A stretch of DNA of 64,000 bases from Actinomycetota bacterium (GCA_009701885.1 WLJH01000022.1:1-64000), one strand, 5' to 3'. Positions 31,464 through 39,686 are shown, numbered from the stretch's first letter. Notes: generated by a model from the letters alone, not told the origin. Numbers and translations: made by a program.

Positions 31464-31744
31464 CGCAGGACGTCCTCGACTGCGCGGCGCTTGGCCTCGT
31501 CGAGCGTCGCGGTGCGCATCCCCCAGCGCTGCCCGTAGCCGCCGTCGATGTCGGCGTAGAAGCCCGGCGCGAGGTAGGTCGCGTGGTCGCCGGGGGTGAT
31601 CCGGATCAGGTACGTCCGCCCGTGTGCGTGCACGCTGGCGGTGTGTGCGGTCCAGCGACCCGGCCAGCGGTCGTCGGCGTCCACGGCGTGCCACTCGACG
31701 GGCGCGGCCTGCGCCGTGGTGTGGGTGGTGGTGGTGTCGGTCAT
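31460..31744 (-). CDS. Small hypothetical protein opening the five-gene leftward operon
   Basis: A 94-residue protein with a Thr-rich N-terminus, then strands (VEWHAVDADDRWPGRWTAHT; HAHGRTYLIRITPGDHATYL) and a basic C-terminal helix. ATG 31744 is preceded by AAGGAGGAGCC. It is the first of five genes (31744 to 30312) that each overlap the next by four bases. Confidence 0.65.
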   Translation of the reverse strand: MTDTTTTHTTAQAAPVEWHAVDADDRWPGRWTAHTASVHAHGRTYLIRITPGDHATYLAPGFYADIDGGYGQRWGMRTATLDEAKRRAVEDVLR

Positions 31745-31820
31745 GGCTCCTCCTTCGGTTGGGCCGGTGGCGGGCCGGACTCGGGGTCTCAGCCCGCCAC
31801 CGGAGGAACTGGCGTGACGG

Positions 31821-32825
31821 TCAGGCCGGGGCGAGCGCGGTCCAGGCGCGGCGCTTGATCCGGTCGGGGTCGTCGCTGGTGAGCACCCGCGCGGCCCGGG
31901 CGGTCTGCTCGTCGCCCTTGGTGCGGACCGGGGCGTAGTGGTCGACGTACTCGGCCACGGCCTGGTAGCCGGCCCACGCGGTGTCGCGGATGCCGGCCTG
32001 CGTCTCGGCGTCGGCGAAGAGCCAGTGCAGCCGGGAGCGGCGACGGCGCTCGGTTTCGCGGACTCGCTTGGTCGCACCTGCCTCGGCCTTGCCGAACGTG
32101 GCGTCGATCAGGGCGTCGAACGCGGCGTCGGTCATGGTCTGCTGGATCAGCCGCTCGGCCTCGACCTGGAACGCGTCGACGTAGGTGAAGGTCAGCCCGA
32201 GCGCGTCGCGGGCGGCCTGTACGGCGGCCTTGGCGTTGCGGGTGTGCCGGATCGAGAACGACGACTCGTGGTTGCGCAGGGCCGCGCTCTGGGTGTTCGC
32301 GCACACGACGCGGACCGGGGTCACGAGGATGCGGAACGCGCTGGATCCGTCGTGGCTGTTGAGTGCGGCGATGTTCAGGTCGACGCGGTCGGTGCCGCCG
32401 ATGGTGAGCGAGTTCGGCAGCTGCATCGTGATGAACACCTGCCGCCCGCCGCGCAGCGACCCGGCGGTGTCGAAGATCGCGCCCGACTCGTCGGCCAGCA
32501 GGTTCAGGAACTCGGCGTGGTCCTCGTTCTGCAGCGGGGTGTAGCCGCCGCCGACGACGCCGAGCGCCTCGGGCTCGCCGGTGAACGGGTTGGTGCGCAC
32601 CGTGGCGAAGCCGGGAACCTCGATCGCGGTGACGCCGCCCTCGCTGACCTCGGCGGTGGTGAGCGGCAACTTGCGCACGTCCCAGCCGCCCAGGTGGCCG
32701 AGCGTCATGGCCTCTTCGGCGGTGAACGCGCGGTCGCGGACGGTGGTGCCCAGGCGGTGCCAGGCGTCCTTGCGGGCGAAGACGGCTGCGGCCTGCGAGC
32801 CGTGGGTCTCGATCTCGTGTGACAT
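31821..32825 (-). CDS. DUF932-family plasmid/phage-like protein
   Basis: A 334-residue protein matching the DUF932 (phage/plasmid-like protein) pattern: an N-terminal AWHRLGTTVRDRAFTAEEAM, then GVVGGGYTPLQNEDHAEFLN, IFDTAGSLRGGRQVFITMQL, RILVTPVRVVCANTQSAALR and FSIRHTRNA. The family is frequent in conjugative plasmids and phages, with no agreed biochemical role. ATG 32825 follows GGGAGGACCCCCGAC. It sits in the block between oriT candidate and ssb, with the same orientation as the ParB-like gene upstream. Confidence 0.85.
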   Translation of the reverse strand: MSHEIETHGSQAAAVFARKDAWHRLGTTVRDRAFTAEEAMTLGHLGGWDVRKLPLTTAEVSEGGVTAIEVPGFATVRTNPFTGEPEALGVVGGGYTPLQNEDHAEFLNLLADESGAIFDTAGSLRGGRQVFITMQLPNSLTIGGTDRVDLNIAALNSHDGSSAFRILVTPVRVVCANTQSAALRNHESSFSIRHTRNAKAAVQAARDALGLTFTYVDAFQVEAERLIQQTMTDAAFDALIDATFGKAEAGATKRVRETERRRRSRLHWLFADAETQAGIRDTAWAGYQAVAEYVDHYAPVRTKGDEQTARAARVLTSDDPDRIKRRAWTALAPA

Positions 32826-32941
32826 GTCGGGGGTCCTCCCGGTAGCGGATCAAACGAACTGAGTTCATTCTATGGTTTCTATTCCACTGAGGGCGGTTCT
32901 CCACAGGAAGAACCGCCCTCAGGTGGGGGAGTGGGGGCCGG

Positions 32942-34528
32942 TCAGGCGGCGCTGTCGCTGGCCTCGGCGTCGGTGGCCTCGTCCTCCGGCTCGTCGCTGC
33001 CGGTGCTCGTCTGCGGCTCCTCTCCGAGCAGGATCCGCTCGACATCGCTGGGCTGGTAGCCCCACTCCACGAGCGCGCCGAGCACGCGGGAATCCCACGC
33101 GGTCGGGTTGCGCCACGAGTGCTTGCCGGTCGTGTCCTCCCATGCGGCGATGACGGCGGCGAGCGTGGTCATGGTCGCGGCCTTCGGCGTGCTCGCCTTG
33201 GTGGCGATCTTGTGGCACTCGTCGTGCCCCGCGCCGTAGTAGCCGGTCGGACGGTCGACGCCCAGCAGCGTGAACAGCATCGGGTGCCGGTGGTCCATGG
33301 CCTTGCTCAGCGAGTGGTGTCCGGTGACGACGGCCTCGCAGATCAGGGCCTCGGCACCCTTCGGGGCGGTCTTGCGGGCGACGAACGTGGCCAGCCACTC
33401 GCGGCGCACCGTCTCCGCGCTCGCCCAGGCCTTGTTGTTGGCGATCACGCGGCGGCGCTCCTCGCGGCGGGCCTCGGCCTGCTCCTCGCTCTCGCCCTCG
33501 TCGCTGCTCTCGGCGCTGGTGCTGCCGGAAACGCCGCGACGACGCAGACCGGAGGCGGCGAGGTCGGTCACGACCCACACCGGCACGTACTGCTGGTAGG
33601 GCTCGGCGGGCTCGTAGTCCTCGCTCTCCTCGTCGCTGCCGTCCTCGCTCTCCTCGTCGCACTCGTCCTCGGGGTAGACCCACTCCTTGACGACCTGGAC
33701 GCGAGCGCCGGGGACGTTGGGCCACTCCTCCTCGGCCAGCGGCTCGCCGTCCTCGGTGACCAGCCGCTCGATGCGCAGCACCTCGTCGGCCTCCTGGACC
33801 TCCTCGGCGCTCAGCACCGGCAGGCCCTCGGCGCGCAGCCGCTCGACCTCGGCGGCGTCGGCCTCGCGCTCTGCGGCCTCGTCGCGCAGCCGCTGGGCCT
33901 CGTGGGCGAGCGAGCGCCGCCACCGCTTGGCGTTCTCCAGCCGCTCGACGGCCTCGGGGTCGTGCTCGAACTCGGCGAAGATCGCGGCCTCCTCCAAGGT
34001 CAGGTCGCCCGAGTCGAGCCGGTTGCGGCTCTGGTCGGCCTTGGTGACCGCCAGGGCAGCGTTCACGGTCGGGCGGTCGATGCTGGTGCGCTTGGCGATC
34101 TGCGCGGCGCTCACGCCGAGCAGGGCCAGCTGCTCCACGCCCGCGACAATCTCGGCCTCGCGCATCCCGGCCCGATGGATGTTTTCGACCATCTGGTCAC
34201 CGATCCGGTCGGCGTCGCCGGGCTGGGGGACGACGCGGGCCGGGATCAGCCCGGTCGGGGTGCCGACCTCGGCGGCGGTCACCGTACGCCGCTGGCCACG
34301 CAGCAGGACGTACTGCCCGTCCTCGTCGCGGTAGACCGTGACGGCCTCCAGCACGCCGCGCTCCTTGATCGACTTGCGGAACTCCTTGTGGTCGGGCCGC
34401 AGGTCGGTCCGGACGTTGGTGCCGACGATGATCGCGGCGGGGTCGAGGTACAGGAACTCCTCGGCCTGGACGCCCTCGGTCGCCGCGTCGGCGGCGGTGT
34501 CGGCGGGGGCCTGGATGGTGTCGGTCAT
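32942..34528 (-). CDS. ParB/Srx-fold nuclease-like protein (ParB-N domain, long acidic C-terminus)
   Basis: A 528-residue protein. Residues ~25-125 form a ParB N-terminal domain (YLDPAAIIVGTNVRTDLRPD; VTVYRDEDGQYVLLRGQRRT; ADRIGDQMVENIHRAGM). A KorB-like helix-turn-helix follows (LGVSAAQIAKRTSIDRPTVN). The remainder is long, highly acidic in the middle, and ends with a second folded region. It is unlikely to be the partition ParB, because the par locus with its own RHH partner is 20 kb away. Stand-alone ParB-like proteins next to ssb are typical of plasmid leading regions. The ATG at 34528 follows GGAGGACAGC. Confidence 0.8.
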   Translation of the reverse strand: MTDTIQAPADTAADAATEGVQAEEFLYLDPAAIIVGTNVRTDLRPDHKEFRKSIKERGVLEAVTVYRDEDGQYVLLRGQRRTVTAAEVGTPTGLIPARVVPQPGDADRIGDQMVENIHRAGMREAEIVAGVEQLALLGVSAAQIAKRTSIDRPTVNAALAVTKADQSRNRLDSGDLTLEEAAIFAEFEHDPEAVERLENAKRWRRSLAHEAQRLRDEAAEREADAAEVERLRAEGLPVLSAEEVQEADEVLRIERLVTEDGEPLAEEEWPNVPGARVQVVKEWVYPEDECDEESEDGSDEESEDYEPAEPYQQYVPVWVVTDLAASGLRRRGVSGSTSAESSDEGESEEQAEARREERRRVIANNKAWASAETVRREWLATFVARKTAPKGAEALICEAVVTGHHSLSKAMDHRHPMLFTLLGVDRPTGYYGAGHDECHKIATKASTPKAATMTTLAAVIAAWEDTTGKHSWRNPTAWDSRVLGALVEWGYQPSDVERILLGEEPQTSTGSDEPEDEATDAEASDSAA

Positions 34529-34838
34529 GCTGCTGTCCTCCACGAGTAGAATAGAAAGAACTGACAGGACCAAGTCTCCCAACGGGGACCGACGCCTACC
34601 GGGCCACAGGGCGCACCTGTGGAAAGGTGGGCACCCGGTGAGGGTGGGAAAACCCCGGCCTCCCCGGGCGCGGACTCCGCTGCGGCGGCGCAGCGCAGCT
34701 GCACCTCGTAGCTGGCTGGAACGGAAGGAATCGAGCGAGGGTGGGAACGGCTGCGCAGGGCCCCGACCGGGAATGCAGCGGCGTTGGTGTTAGCCGCTGC
34801 AGCTCGGCACCGGCGGCCGAGGCCAGGGGAGTGATCCG
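34529..34838. other. Divergent promoter region with repeats and hairpin
   Basis: 310 bases between the ParB-like gene and the rightward 34839 gene. It holds the 14-mer at 34548-34561 (probable leftward promoter area) and two direct copies of GAGGGTGGGAA (34640-34650, 34737-34747). A 9-bp-stem hairpin with a 10-base loop (34774-34801) lies ahead of the 34839 start. Confidence 0.5.
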
Positions 34839-35294
34839 GTGACGAGCCAGACCACGATCCCGGTCGGGATCTACTGGAAGCCCGGCGTGTGGGACCTCGC
34901 CCGATCGGCCTACATCGCCGACCTGGCCACCGACGCCGACTCGCCCGGCTCGTTCGTCGGATGGCTCGCCCAGGCGCTCGAGGTGCACGCCAAGCGCTCA
35001 CCGCAGAAGCGGGCCGAGCTCGCGGCCGCCGGCGAGAACCATCCCGCCCTGGTCAGCGTGACCCGCAAGAGCTTCAACAAGAAGCACGACCTGCCCGCCT
35101 CGACCATCGAGGCGGTCGAAGACGCACTCGTGGCCGACCGCCAGGAGCTCGGCCGGATGCTCGCCCGCTCCGCGTTCGCCCAGGAGGCAGTCATCGCCGC
35201 GGCCAAGGACGCCCGTCGCCGGCTGGGCCGAGACCTGCCCCCGCCACCGCAGAAGCTCAGCAACCGCCCGCCGCGGCGCCGGCCGGCACGGTAG
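34839..35294 (+). CDS. Hypothetical DNA-binding-like protein
   Basis: A 151-residue basic protein starting at a GTG behind AGGGGAGTGATCCG. The N-terminal part (GIYWKPGVWDLARSAYIADL; DSPGSFVGWLAQALEVHAKR) resembles short proteins from actinobacterial plasmids. The C-terminus is Lys/Arg/Pro-rich and probably binds nucleic acid. No confident family. It is a monocistronic unit ending in a strong terminator at 35349-35387. Confidence 0.7.
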   Translation: MTSQTTIPVGIYWKPGVWDLARSAYIADLATDADSPGSFVGWLAQALEVHAKRSPQKRAELAAAGENHPALVSVTRKSFNKKHDLPASTIEAVEDALVADRQELGRMLARSAFAQEAVIAAAKDARRRLGRDLPPPPQKLSNRPPRRRPAR

Positions 35295-35348
35295 GCCAGC
35301 AGCCCGCCCGGCCGGGTTGTGTCGGTGGCTGCGTCTAGCGTCCTTCCC

Positions 35349-35387
35349 AGCGCCCCGACCCGGTACCCGAGAGCCGGTCGGGGCGCT
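35349..35387 (+). terminator. Strong hairpin terminator
   Basis: A perfect 12-bp stem (AGCGCCCCGACC and complement) closes a 15-base loop, followed by TCTGTG. It lies 55 bases downstream of the 34839 gene and ahead of the ssb operon. Confidence 0.8.
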
Positions 35388-35447
35388 TCTGTGCGCCGTG
35401 GGGATGACCGGGCGCACGCGAGCTCGAGCAACAAAGTTCGTCCGATG

Positions 35448-35481
35448 TGATCGCTGCCGGACCCCGACGGGACCTAGGTGA
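35448..35481 (+). promoter_or_regulatory. Bipartite regulon element, copy 5 (ssb-dprA operon)
   Basis: TGATCG at 35448-35453, 18 bases, ACCTAGGTGA at 35472-35481. The downstream ATG is at 35523. Confidence 0.85.
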
Positions 35482-35514
35482 CTGCGGGACTCAACGTCCT
35501 CGCCGTCACCTAGG
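35473..35514 (+). promoter_or_regulatory. Inverted repeat that could mask the ssb ribosome-binding site
   Basis: CCTAGGTGAC at 35473-35482 is the exact complement of GTCACCTAGG at 35505-35514, and the latter overlaps the TAGGAGG ribosome-binding site of ssb. It is either an operator pair or an RNA hairpin hiding the site. Confidence 0.55.
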
Positions 35515-35522
35515 AGGAAGTC

Positions 35523-35912
35523 ATGTCGACCACCGTCACCTTCGCCGGCAACCTGGCCGAGGCGCCAGAGCTGCTCTACACCCGCGAGAACAAGCCGTTC
35601 GTCAGCTGCCGGGTCCTGGTCAACCGCCGGACCCAGAACGACCAGGGGGAGTGGGTCAACGACGAGCCCACCGCCCACAACGTCAAGATCTTCGGCTCGG
35701 CCGCCACCCACGTGCACGACAGCTGCGGATCCGGCGACCCGATCTTCGTCCACGGCCTCGAGCGCACCGAGACGTGGCCGGACAAGGAGACCGGCGAGAA
35801 GCGCACCAAGGACGTCGTGGTCGTCGACAACCGCTTCGGCGAGGTCGGCCTGTCGCTCAAGTACGTCTCCGCGCGCATCGAGCGCGCCCCCCACACGGCC
35901 CAGGCCAGCTGA
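35523..35912 (+). CDS. ssb: Single-stranded DNA-binding protein
   Basis: A 129-residue OB-fold SSB: VTFAGNLAEAPELLYTRENK, FVSCRVLVNRRTQNDQGEWV, HNVKIFGSAATHVHDSCGSG and DPIFVHGLERTETWPDKETG. It is shorter than chromosomal SSBs and lacks the acidic DDDIPF-type tip that recruits host partners. It is the first gene of an operon with DUF4192, a 51-residue protein and dprA. Plasmid SSBs coat the incoming strand in the recipient. ATG 35523 follows TAGGAGGAAGTC; that site may be masked by an upstream inverted repeat. Confidence 0.9.
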   Translation: MSTTVTFAGNLAEAPELLYTRENKPFVSCRVLVNRRTQNDQGEWVNDEPTAHNVKIFGSAATHVHDSCGSGDPIFVHGLERTETWPDKETGEKRTKDVVVVDNRFGEVGLSLKYVSARIERAPHTAQAS

Positions 35913-35926
35913 GGAGGTTCGCTCCA

Positions 35927-36955
35927 ATGGATCTCGTCGTACAGTCCCCGGACGAGCTGCTGGCCGCGGTGCCGCACGTCCTCGGCTTCAAGCCGGAGGA
36001 GTCGATCGTGCTCGTGCCCTTCCGGCCCGGGCTGCCCATCACCCGCGTCGACCTGCCGAAGACGGCCGCAGACCGTGACGAGGTGTGGGACGCCCTCAGC
36101 GGCCCGTACGGCCGCCACGCCCGCCCCGGAGCCCGCCTGGCGATCCTCTGCTTCACCGAGGACCGGCGCAGCGCCGAGCTGGCCAGCCAGCATCTGTCCA
36201 ACCGCCTCGAGACCGTGGGCATCACCACCCACATCCGGCTGTGGGCCGACGGCGAGCGGTGGCGTGAGTTCAACACCGGCCAGACCGGGCTGCAGACCCA
36301 GGCGACCGCCGAGCGGATCGCGGCCGCCACCGTCCTGACCGGCGCCGCCCAGCCGGCGGCCAGTCGAGCCTCGCTGGCCGCCGCCATGGTCGGTGACCGG
36401 GAGCCGATCGCCCAACTGCTCCCCGCGGCCCGGGCCGCGGCCGCGGACAGCACTCCCGCCCTCGAGCGGGACTGGGCACTGGACCGGCTCGAGCAGTTCC
36501 ACGCCGACGGCAACCGGCTCTCCGACGTCGACGGCGCACGGATGCTGGTGGCCCTGGAGACGATCAGCACTCGCGACGCGCTCTGGGAGGACATGAGCCG
36601 CGAGAACCGCACCTCCCACATGGCCCTGTGGAACGACCTCACCCGCCGCGCTCCTGACGAGGTCCGCGCAGCGCCGGCCTCCATGCTCGGCTTCGCCAGC
36701 TGGCTGCACGGTGACGGCGCCAAGGCCTGGTGCGCCCTCGACCAGGTGCCCGCAGACCGGCCCTACTCCATGGCCGCCATCGTCGCCTCGGCGCTGCAGA
36801 ACGGCATCCACCCCCGCGAGTGGGAGCGGTACCAGACCGAGATGCGTGGCCTCGCCGCCGAGCTGGACGAGTCCTTCGTCCCCAAGCCACCCGGTCAGCA
36901 GCGCGACATCCCGGGCGCGCAGCCCATCACCGACCGTCCGGCCCCGGGCCGCTGA
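35927..36955 (+). CDS. DUF4192-family protein
   Basis: A 342-residue protein beginning SPDELLAAVPHVLGFKPEES and IVLVPFRPG, the signature of actinobacterial DUF4192. The conserved stretch near residues 230-290 (LASWLHGDGAKAWCALDQV-like region, DRPYSMAAIVASALQNGIHP) is also present. The role is unknown; the family occurs on chromosomes and plasmids of actinobacteria. It has GAGGAGG upstream and lies 14 bases after ssb, with which it is surely co-transcribed. Confidence 0.85.
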   Translation: MDLVVQSPDELLAAVPHVLGFKPEESIVLVPFRPGLPITRVDLPKTAADRDEVWDALSGPYGRHARPGARLAILCFTEDRRSAELASQHLSNRLETVGITTHIRLWADGERWREFNTGQTGLQTQATAERIAAATVLTGAAQPAASRASLAAAMVGDREPIAQLLPAARAAAADSTPALERDWALDRLEQFHADGNRLSDVDGARMLVALETISTRDALWEDMSRENRTSHMALWNDLTRRAPDEVRAAPASMLGFASWLHGDGAKAWCALDQVPADRPYSMAAIVASALQNGIHPREWERYQTEMRGLAAELDESFVPKPPGQQRDIPGAQPITDRPAPGR

Positions 36956-36969
36956 GGAGGACCACCGCG

Positions 36970-37125
36970 ATGAACCACGACGACGACAGCACGGTGCAGC
37001 ACAGCACCACCGAGCGTCAGCTGCGGCGCCTGGTCGTACCCGAGCCCGCGGCCTACGCGGCCGACAAGCGCCTCGACGTCATCCACGAACCCGACCTCGA
37101 CCTGCTGTGGGGAGGCCCGGAATGA
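36970..37125 (+). CDS. 51-residue hypothetical protein
   Basis: MNHDDDSTVQHSTTERQLRR then LVVPEPAAYAADKRLDVIHE; a small acidic protein. ATG 36970 follows GAGGAGGACCACCGCG. Its stop overlaps the ATG of dprA (37122), so it is translationally coupled to it. No domain recognised. It may be a DprA- or SSB-binding peptide; inference. Confidence 0.65.
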   Translation: MNHDDDSTVQHSTTERQLRRLVVPEPAAYAADKRLDVIHEPDLDLLWGGPE

Positions 37126-38153
37126 GCACCCCGTACGCCGACGTCGACGACCGGCTGGCCCGCGTCAAGCTGAGCAGCGTCATCGAGCCCGGCGACCTGC
37201 GCGTCGCCGGCCTGGTCAGCGAGCTCGGTGCCGGCAAGGTCCTCGACTACCTCGAGGCCGCCGGCGAGGTGGAGAACCACTGGGGCTTCACCATCGGCCA
37301 CCAGCTCGCCCACGTCGACCCCGGCCAGGTCCTCGAGCAGGCCGCCGGCCGCGGCATCCGGTTCATCATCCCCGGCGATACCGAGTGGCCCGACCAGCTC
37401 GCGGGCCTGCGTGCCGCCGGCGCACTGTACGAGCGCGCCGGCGAACCCGTCGGGCTGTGGGTCAGGGGAGCGGCTGACCTCAACCAGCTCGCAGCCAACG
37501 CCGTGGCCGTAGTGGGGTCGCGCGCTGCGACGGACTACGGAACGCATCAGGCCACCGAGCTGAGCCGGGACCTCGCGGCCATGGGCCACACCGTCGTCAG
37601 CGGACTCGCCTACGGCGTCGACCAGGCCGCCCACCGAGGCGCCCTTCTCGCCGGCGGCCCGACGATCGCCGTGATGCCGTGCGGGGCGGACCGGCCCTAC
37701 CCGGCCGCGCACGCGCAGCTGCTCGAGGCGATCGCCGATCGCGGCCTCGTCGTCGCCGAAGCGCCACCCGGCACCGCGCCCACCCGCGCCCGGTTCCTCG
37801 CGAGGAACCGGATCGTCGCCGGCCTGTCCGAAGGCACGGTGGTCGTCGAGGGAGCCTTCCGCAGCGGCGCCCTCACCACCGCGCAGTGGACCGACGCCCT
37901 GCACCGCCCCGTCATGGGCGTCCCGGGTCCCGTCACCAGTGCCGCCTCCGCCGGCGTGAACCAGCTGATCCGGCTCGGCCAGGCGAGCATGGTCACCAAC
38001 GTTCAAGAGGTCATCACCGACCTCACCACCCACGCCTACTCGGCGACGGCCGCGGCCGCACAGCTCGACGAGTCCTTCATCCCGGGGCCGGTGCGCTCCG
38101 CGCAGAGTCACGTCCCGGGTCCGCCGGCCCCGGCCGCCGCCCCTCGGCGCTGA
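37122..38153 (+). CDS. dprA: DprA/Smf-type DNA-processing protein
   Basis: A 343-residue protein with the Rossmann-like DprA core: VAVVGSRAATDYGTHQATEL, GHTVVSGLAYGVDQAAHRGA, TIAVMPCGADRPYPAAHAQL, ARFLARNRIVAGLSEGTVVV and SGALTTAQ. It has an N-terminal helical extension (~110 residues) and a short C-terminal tail ending AAPRR. DprA loads RecA on single-stranded DNA in natural transformation. On a conjugative element and next to ssb, it most likely handles the incoming strand. The plasmid location is notable because host chromosomes already carry dprA. Confidence 0.9.
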   Translation: MSTPYADVDDRLARVKLSSVIEPGDLRVAGLVSELGAGKVLDYLEAAGEVENHWGFTIGHQLAHVDPGQVLEQAAGRGIRFIIPGDTEWPDQLAGLRAAGALYERAGEPVGLWVRGAADLNQLAANAVAVVGSRAATDYGTHQATELSRDLAAMGHTVVSGLAYGVDQAAHRGALLAGGPTIAVMPCGADRPYPAAHAQLLEAIADRGLVVAEAPPGTAPTRARFLARNRIVAGLSEGTVVVEGAFRSGALTTAQWTDALHRPVMGVPGPVTSAASAGVNQLIRLGQASMVTNVQEVITDLTTHAYSATAAAAQLDESFIPGPVRSAQSHVPGPPAPAAAPRR

Positions 38154-38274
38154 TGGCCCACCGGAGGCCCCTGTGGATAACCGGACTTGAGTCGGTACGC
38201 CCACCTACGCTGCTCAGAGTTCCTAGGTCCGCTCGACGACGTCGACCGGGCCGAGCTCGGGAAGGAGGAGACCT

Positions 38275-38421
38275 ATGAGAAACCCGCCGCAGAAGATCCC
38301 GCACGAGGATGCGCCGCCCCTTGAGCACCGCGGCCGGGCCGTCCACGTCGACTGGATCTGGGCCGTGAGCGTCGAGCGGGTCCTGGAGGGCCCGCCGGAC
38401 CTGCTCAGCTGGGCGAACTGA
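38275..38421 (+). CDS. 48-residue hypothetical protein
   Basis: MRNPPQKIPHEDAPPLEHRG followed by RAVHVDWIWAVSVERVLEGP; it ends LLSWAN. An excellent GAAGGAGGAG ribosome-binding site precedes the ATG. It is convergent with the RES toxin gene, which ends eight bases away. No family known. There is one hydrophobic stretch but no clear membrane helix. Confidence 0.55.
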   Translation: MRNPPQKIPHEDAPPLEHRGRAVHVDWIWAVSVERVLEGPPDLLSWAN

Positions 38422-38428
38422 CCAGCCA

Positions 38429-39139
38429 TCAGGCCGCATCCCAGCTGAGGCCGAGGATCCGGAAGGCCGCCTGGAGGTCGGGGTGCTCGGGGGAGAGGGC
38501 GTGGTGCTCGATCGAGTCGAGGGTCCGGCTGATCGAGGGGTCCTCGGCTCGCTCGAACACCGCCCACAGCGTGAGGTCGTCGCCGTGCCGGGAGGCGAAC
38601 GTGACGCCGTCGAGCTCGGTGGTCGCATGCAGGTAGGTCGCCACCGACTGAGTAAGCGCTCGCGGGCGCCCGTCCTTGAGCGCGGCCGCGTCGAAGTCGT
38701 GCAGGTTCAGCAGGTGCGCGAGGGCAACGAACTGCGGCCGCAAGGCCGCAATGGACTCCGCGGTGGTCACCGCGCAGAACCGGCCGGTCAGCGTCGCGCT
38801 CGCTGCCGACCGCGGCTTGAGCCACGAGTAGGAGATCTCGCCCGCCGTCGCGGTCGGATGCATCGCGGCGTCCTCGTCGTCCTCCTCGATGTCGTCGAGC
38901 TCGAGCGCGAGGGTCGGGTCGGGCCGGAAGCCGGCCAGGACCTCGAGCAGGCAGGCAAGGAGCGTGGATCCGGCGTAGATGGTGCGGAAGTTGCCTTGCC
39001 GATCATCCCAGCGGCCGTGGAACCTGCCATCGGCGCCGGCCCACTCCCAACCCGACCAGGCCCAGGGCTCCGATTTGAAGCCGACGCGCCAGACCTGCTC
39101 GGCCGCGTCGACGACGACCAGCTGAGGTGCCTCGGTCAC
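38429..39139 (-). CDS. RES-domain toxin
   Basis: A 236-residue protein carrying the RES fold: VWRVGFKSEPWAWSGWEWAG, DGRFHGRWDDRQGNFRTIYA and STLLACLLEVLA, with the R...Y..S...E constellation that binds NAD. RES toxins degrade NAD and are paired with Xre/MbcA antitoxins. GTG 39139 starts eight bases after the stop of the antitoxin gene. RES pairs often sit on plasmids as maintenance or defence modules. It is slightly longer than classic RES proteins. Confidence 0.8.
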   Translation of the reverse strand: MTEAPQLVVVDAAEQVWRVGFKSEPWAWSGWEWAGADGRFHGRWDDRQGNFRTIYAGSTLLACLLEVLAGFRPDPTLALELDDIEEDDEDAAMHPTATAGEISYSWLKPRSAASATLTGRFCAVTTAESIAALRPQFVALAHLLNLHDFDAAALKDGRPRALTQSVATYLHATTELDGVTFASRHGDDLTLWAVFERAEDPSISRTLDSIEHHALSPEHPDLQAAFRILGLSWDAA

Positions 39140-39146
39140 CCGCGAG

Positions 39147-39548
39147 TTACCCGGCCGCAGCGAATGCGCGCGCGGCCGCGAGGACCTCGGGGCCGACCTG
39201 CTCCAAGTCGCCCTCACGCAGCAGCCGCGCCGGCGCGACGTCGTCGAGGCGCGGGTTCATGCCCTGGAACCACGTCTGGACGACCGCGGCCGAGTCCTTC
39301 TCGCGTAGCAGAGCCGCGATCCGGTACGCCATCCGCAGCCGGTTGACCACCTCGGTCGACGGGGTCCGGGCGTCGGCCGAGTCGGCCCACTGGCGCACGG
39401 CGCGAGTCTCCTGGACCGAGCCCAGGTAGGCCACGAGCTTGGCTCCGAGCAGGTCGCGAAGCCTCTCGACGAGCTCCGGCGTGGGCAGCCGCACCGACTC
39501 CTCGTAGGCGCGAAGGTCGCCGCGGGCGATGGTCGACGGAGTGCTCAT
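39147..39548 (-). CDS. Xre/MbcA-ParS-type antitoxin for RES toxin
   Basis: A 133-residue helical protein (LPTPELVERLRDLLGAKLVA; ETRAVRQWADSADARTPSTE; VNRLRMAYRIAALLREKDSA; VVQTWFQGMNPRLDDVAPAR). The N-terminal ~55 residues should form an HTH. The C-terminal RMAYRIAALL...W..G.NP.LDD.APA is the DUF2384/ParS toxin-binding region. ATG 39548 follows a weak AGGT; an earlier in-frame start at 39590 is possible. It lies directly upstream of the RES gene, the standard order for these pairs. Confidence 0.8.
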   Translation of the reverse strand: MSTPSTIARGDLRAYEESVRLPTPELVERLRDLLGAKLVAYLGSVQETRAVRQWADSADARTPSTEVVNRLRMAYRIAALLREKDSAAVVQTWFQGMNPRLDDVAPARLLREGDLEQVGPEVLAAARAFAAAG

Positions 39549-39686
39549 ACCTGCACTGTGCCACCGACTGCAGCGCAATCCAATAGCCAATCGCGGGCGA
39601 AATCACAGTCTGAATCACACCGCCGATAACAGATACTATGTCAACCTGACTTGACGGATACGGCAGAAAGACAGGACGGACATGGT

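Noticed and set aside
38188-38230. Possible eleventh regulon element (CCTAGGTCC near 38222)
   Set aside because: No TGATCG lies 24 bases upstream and the right half deviates.
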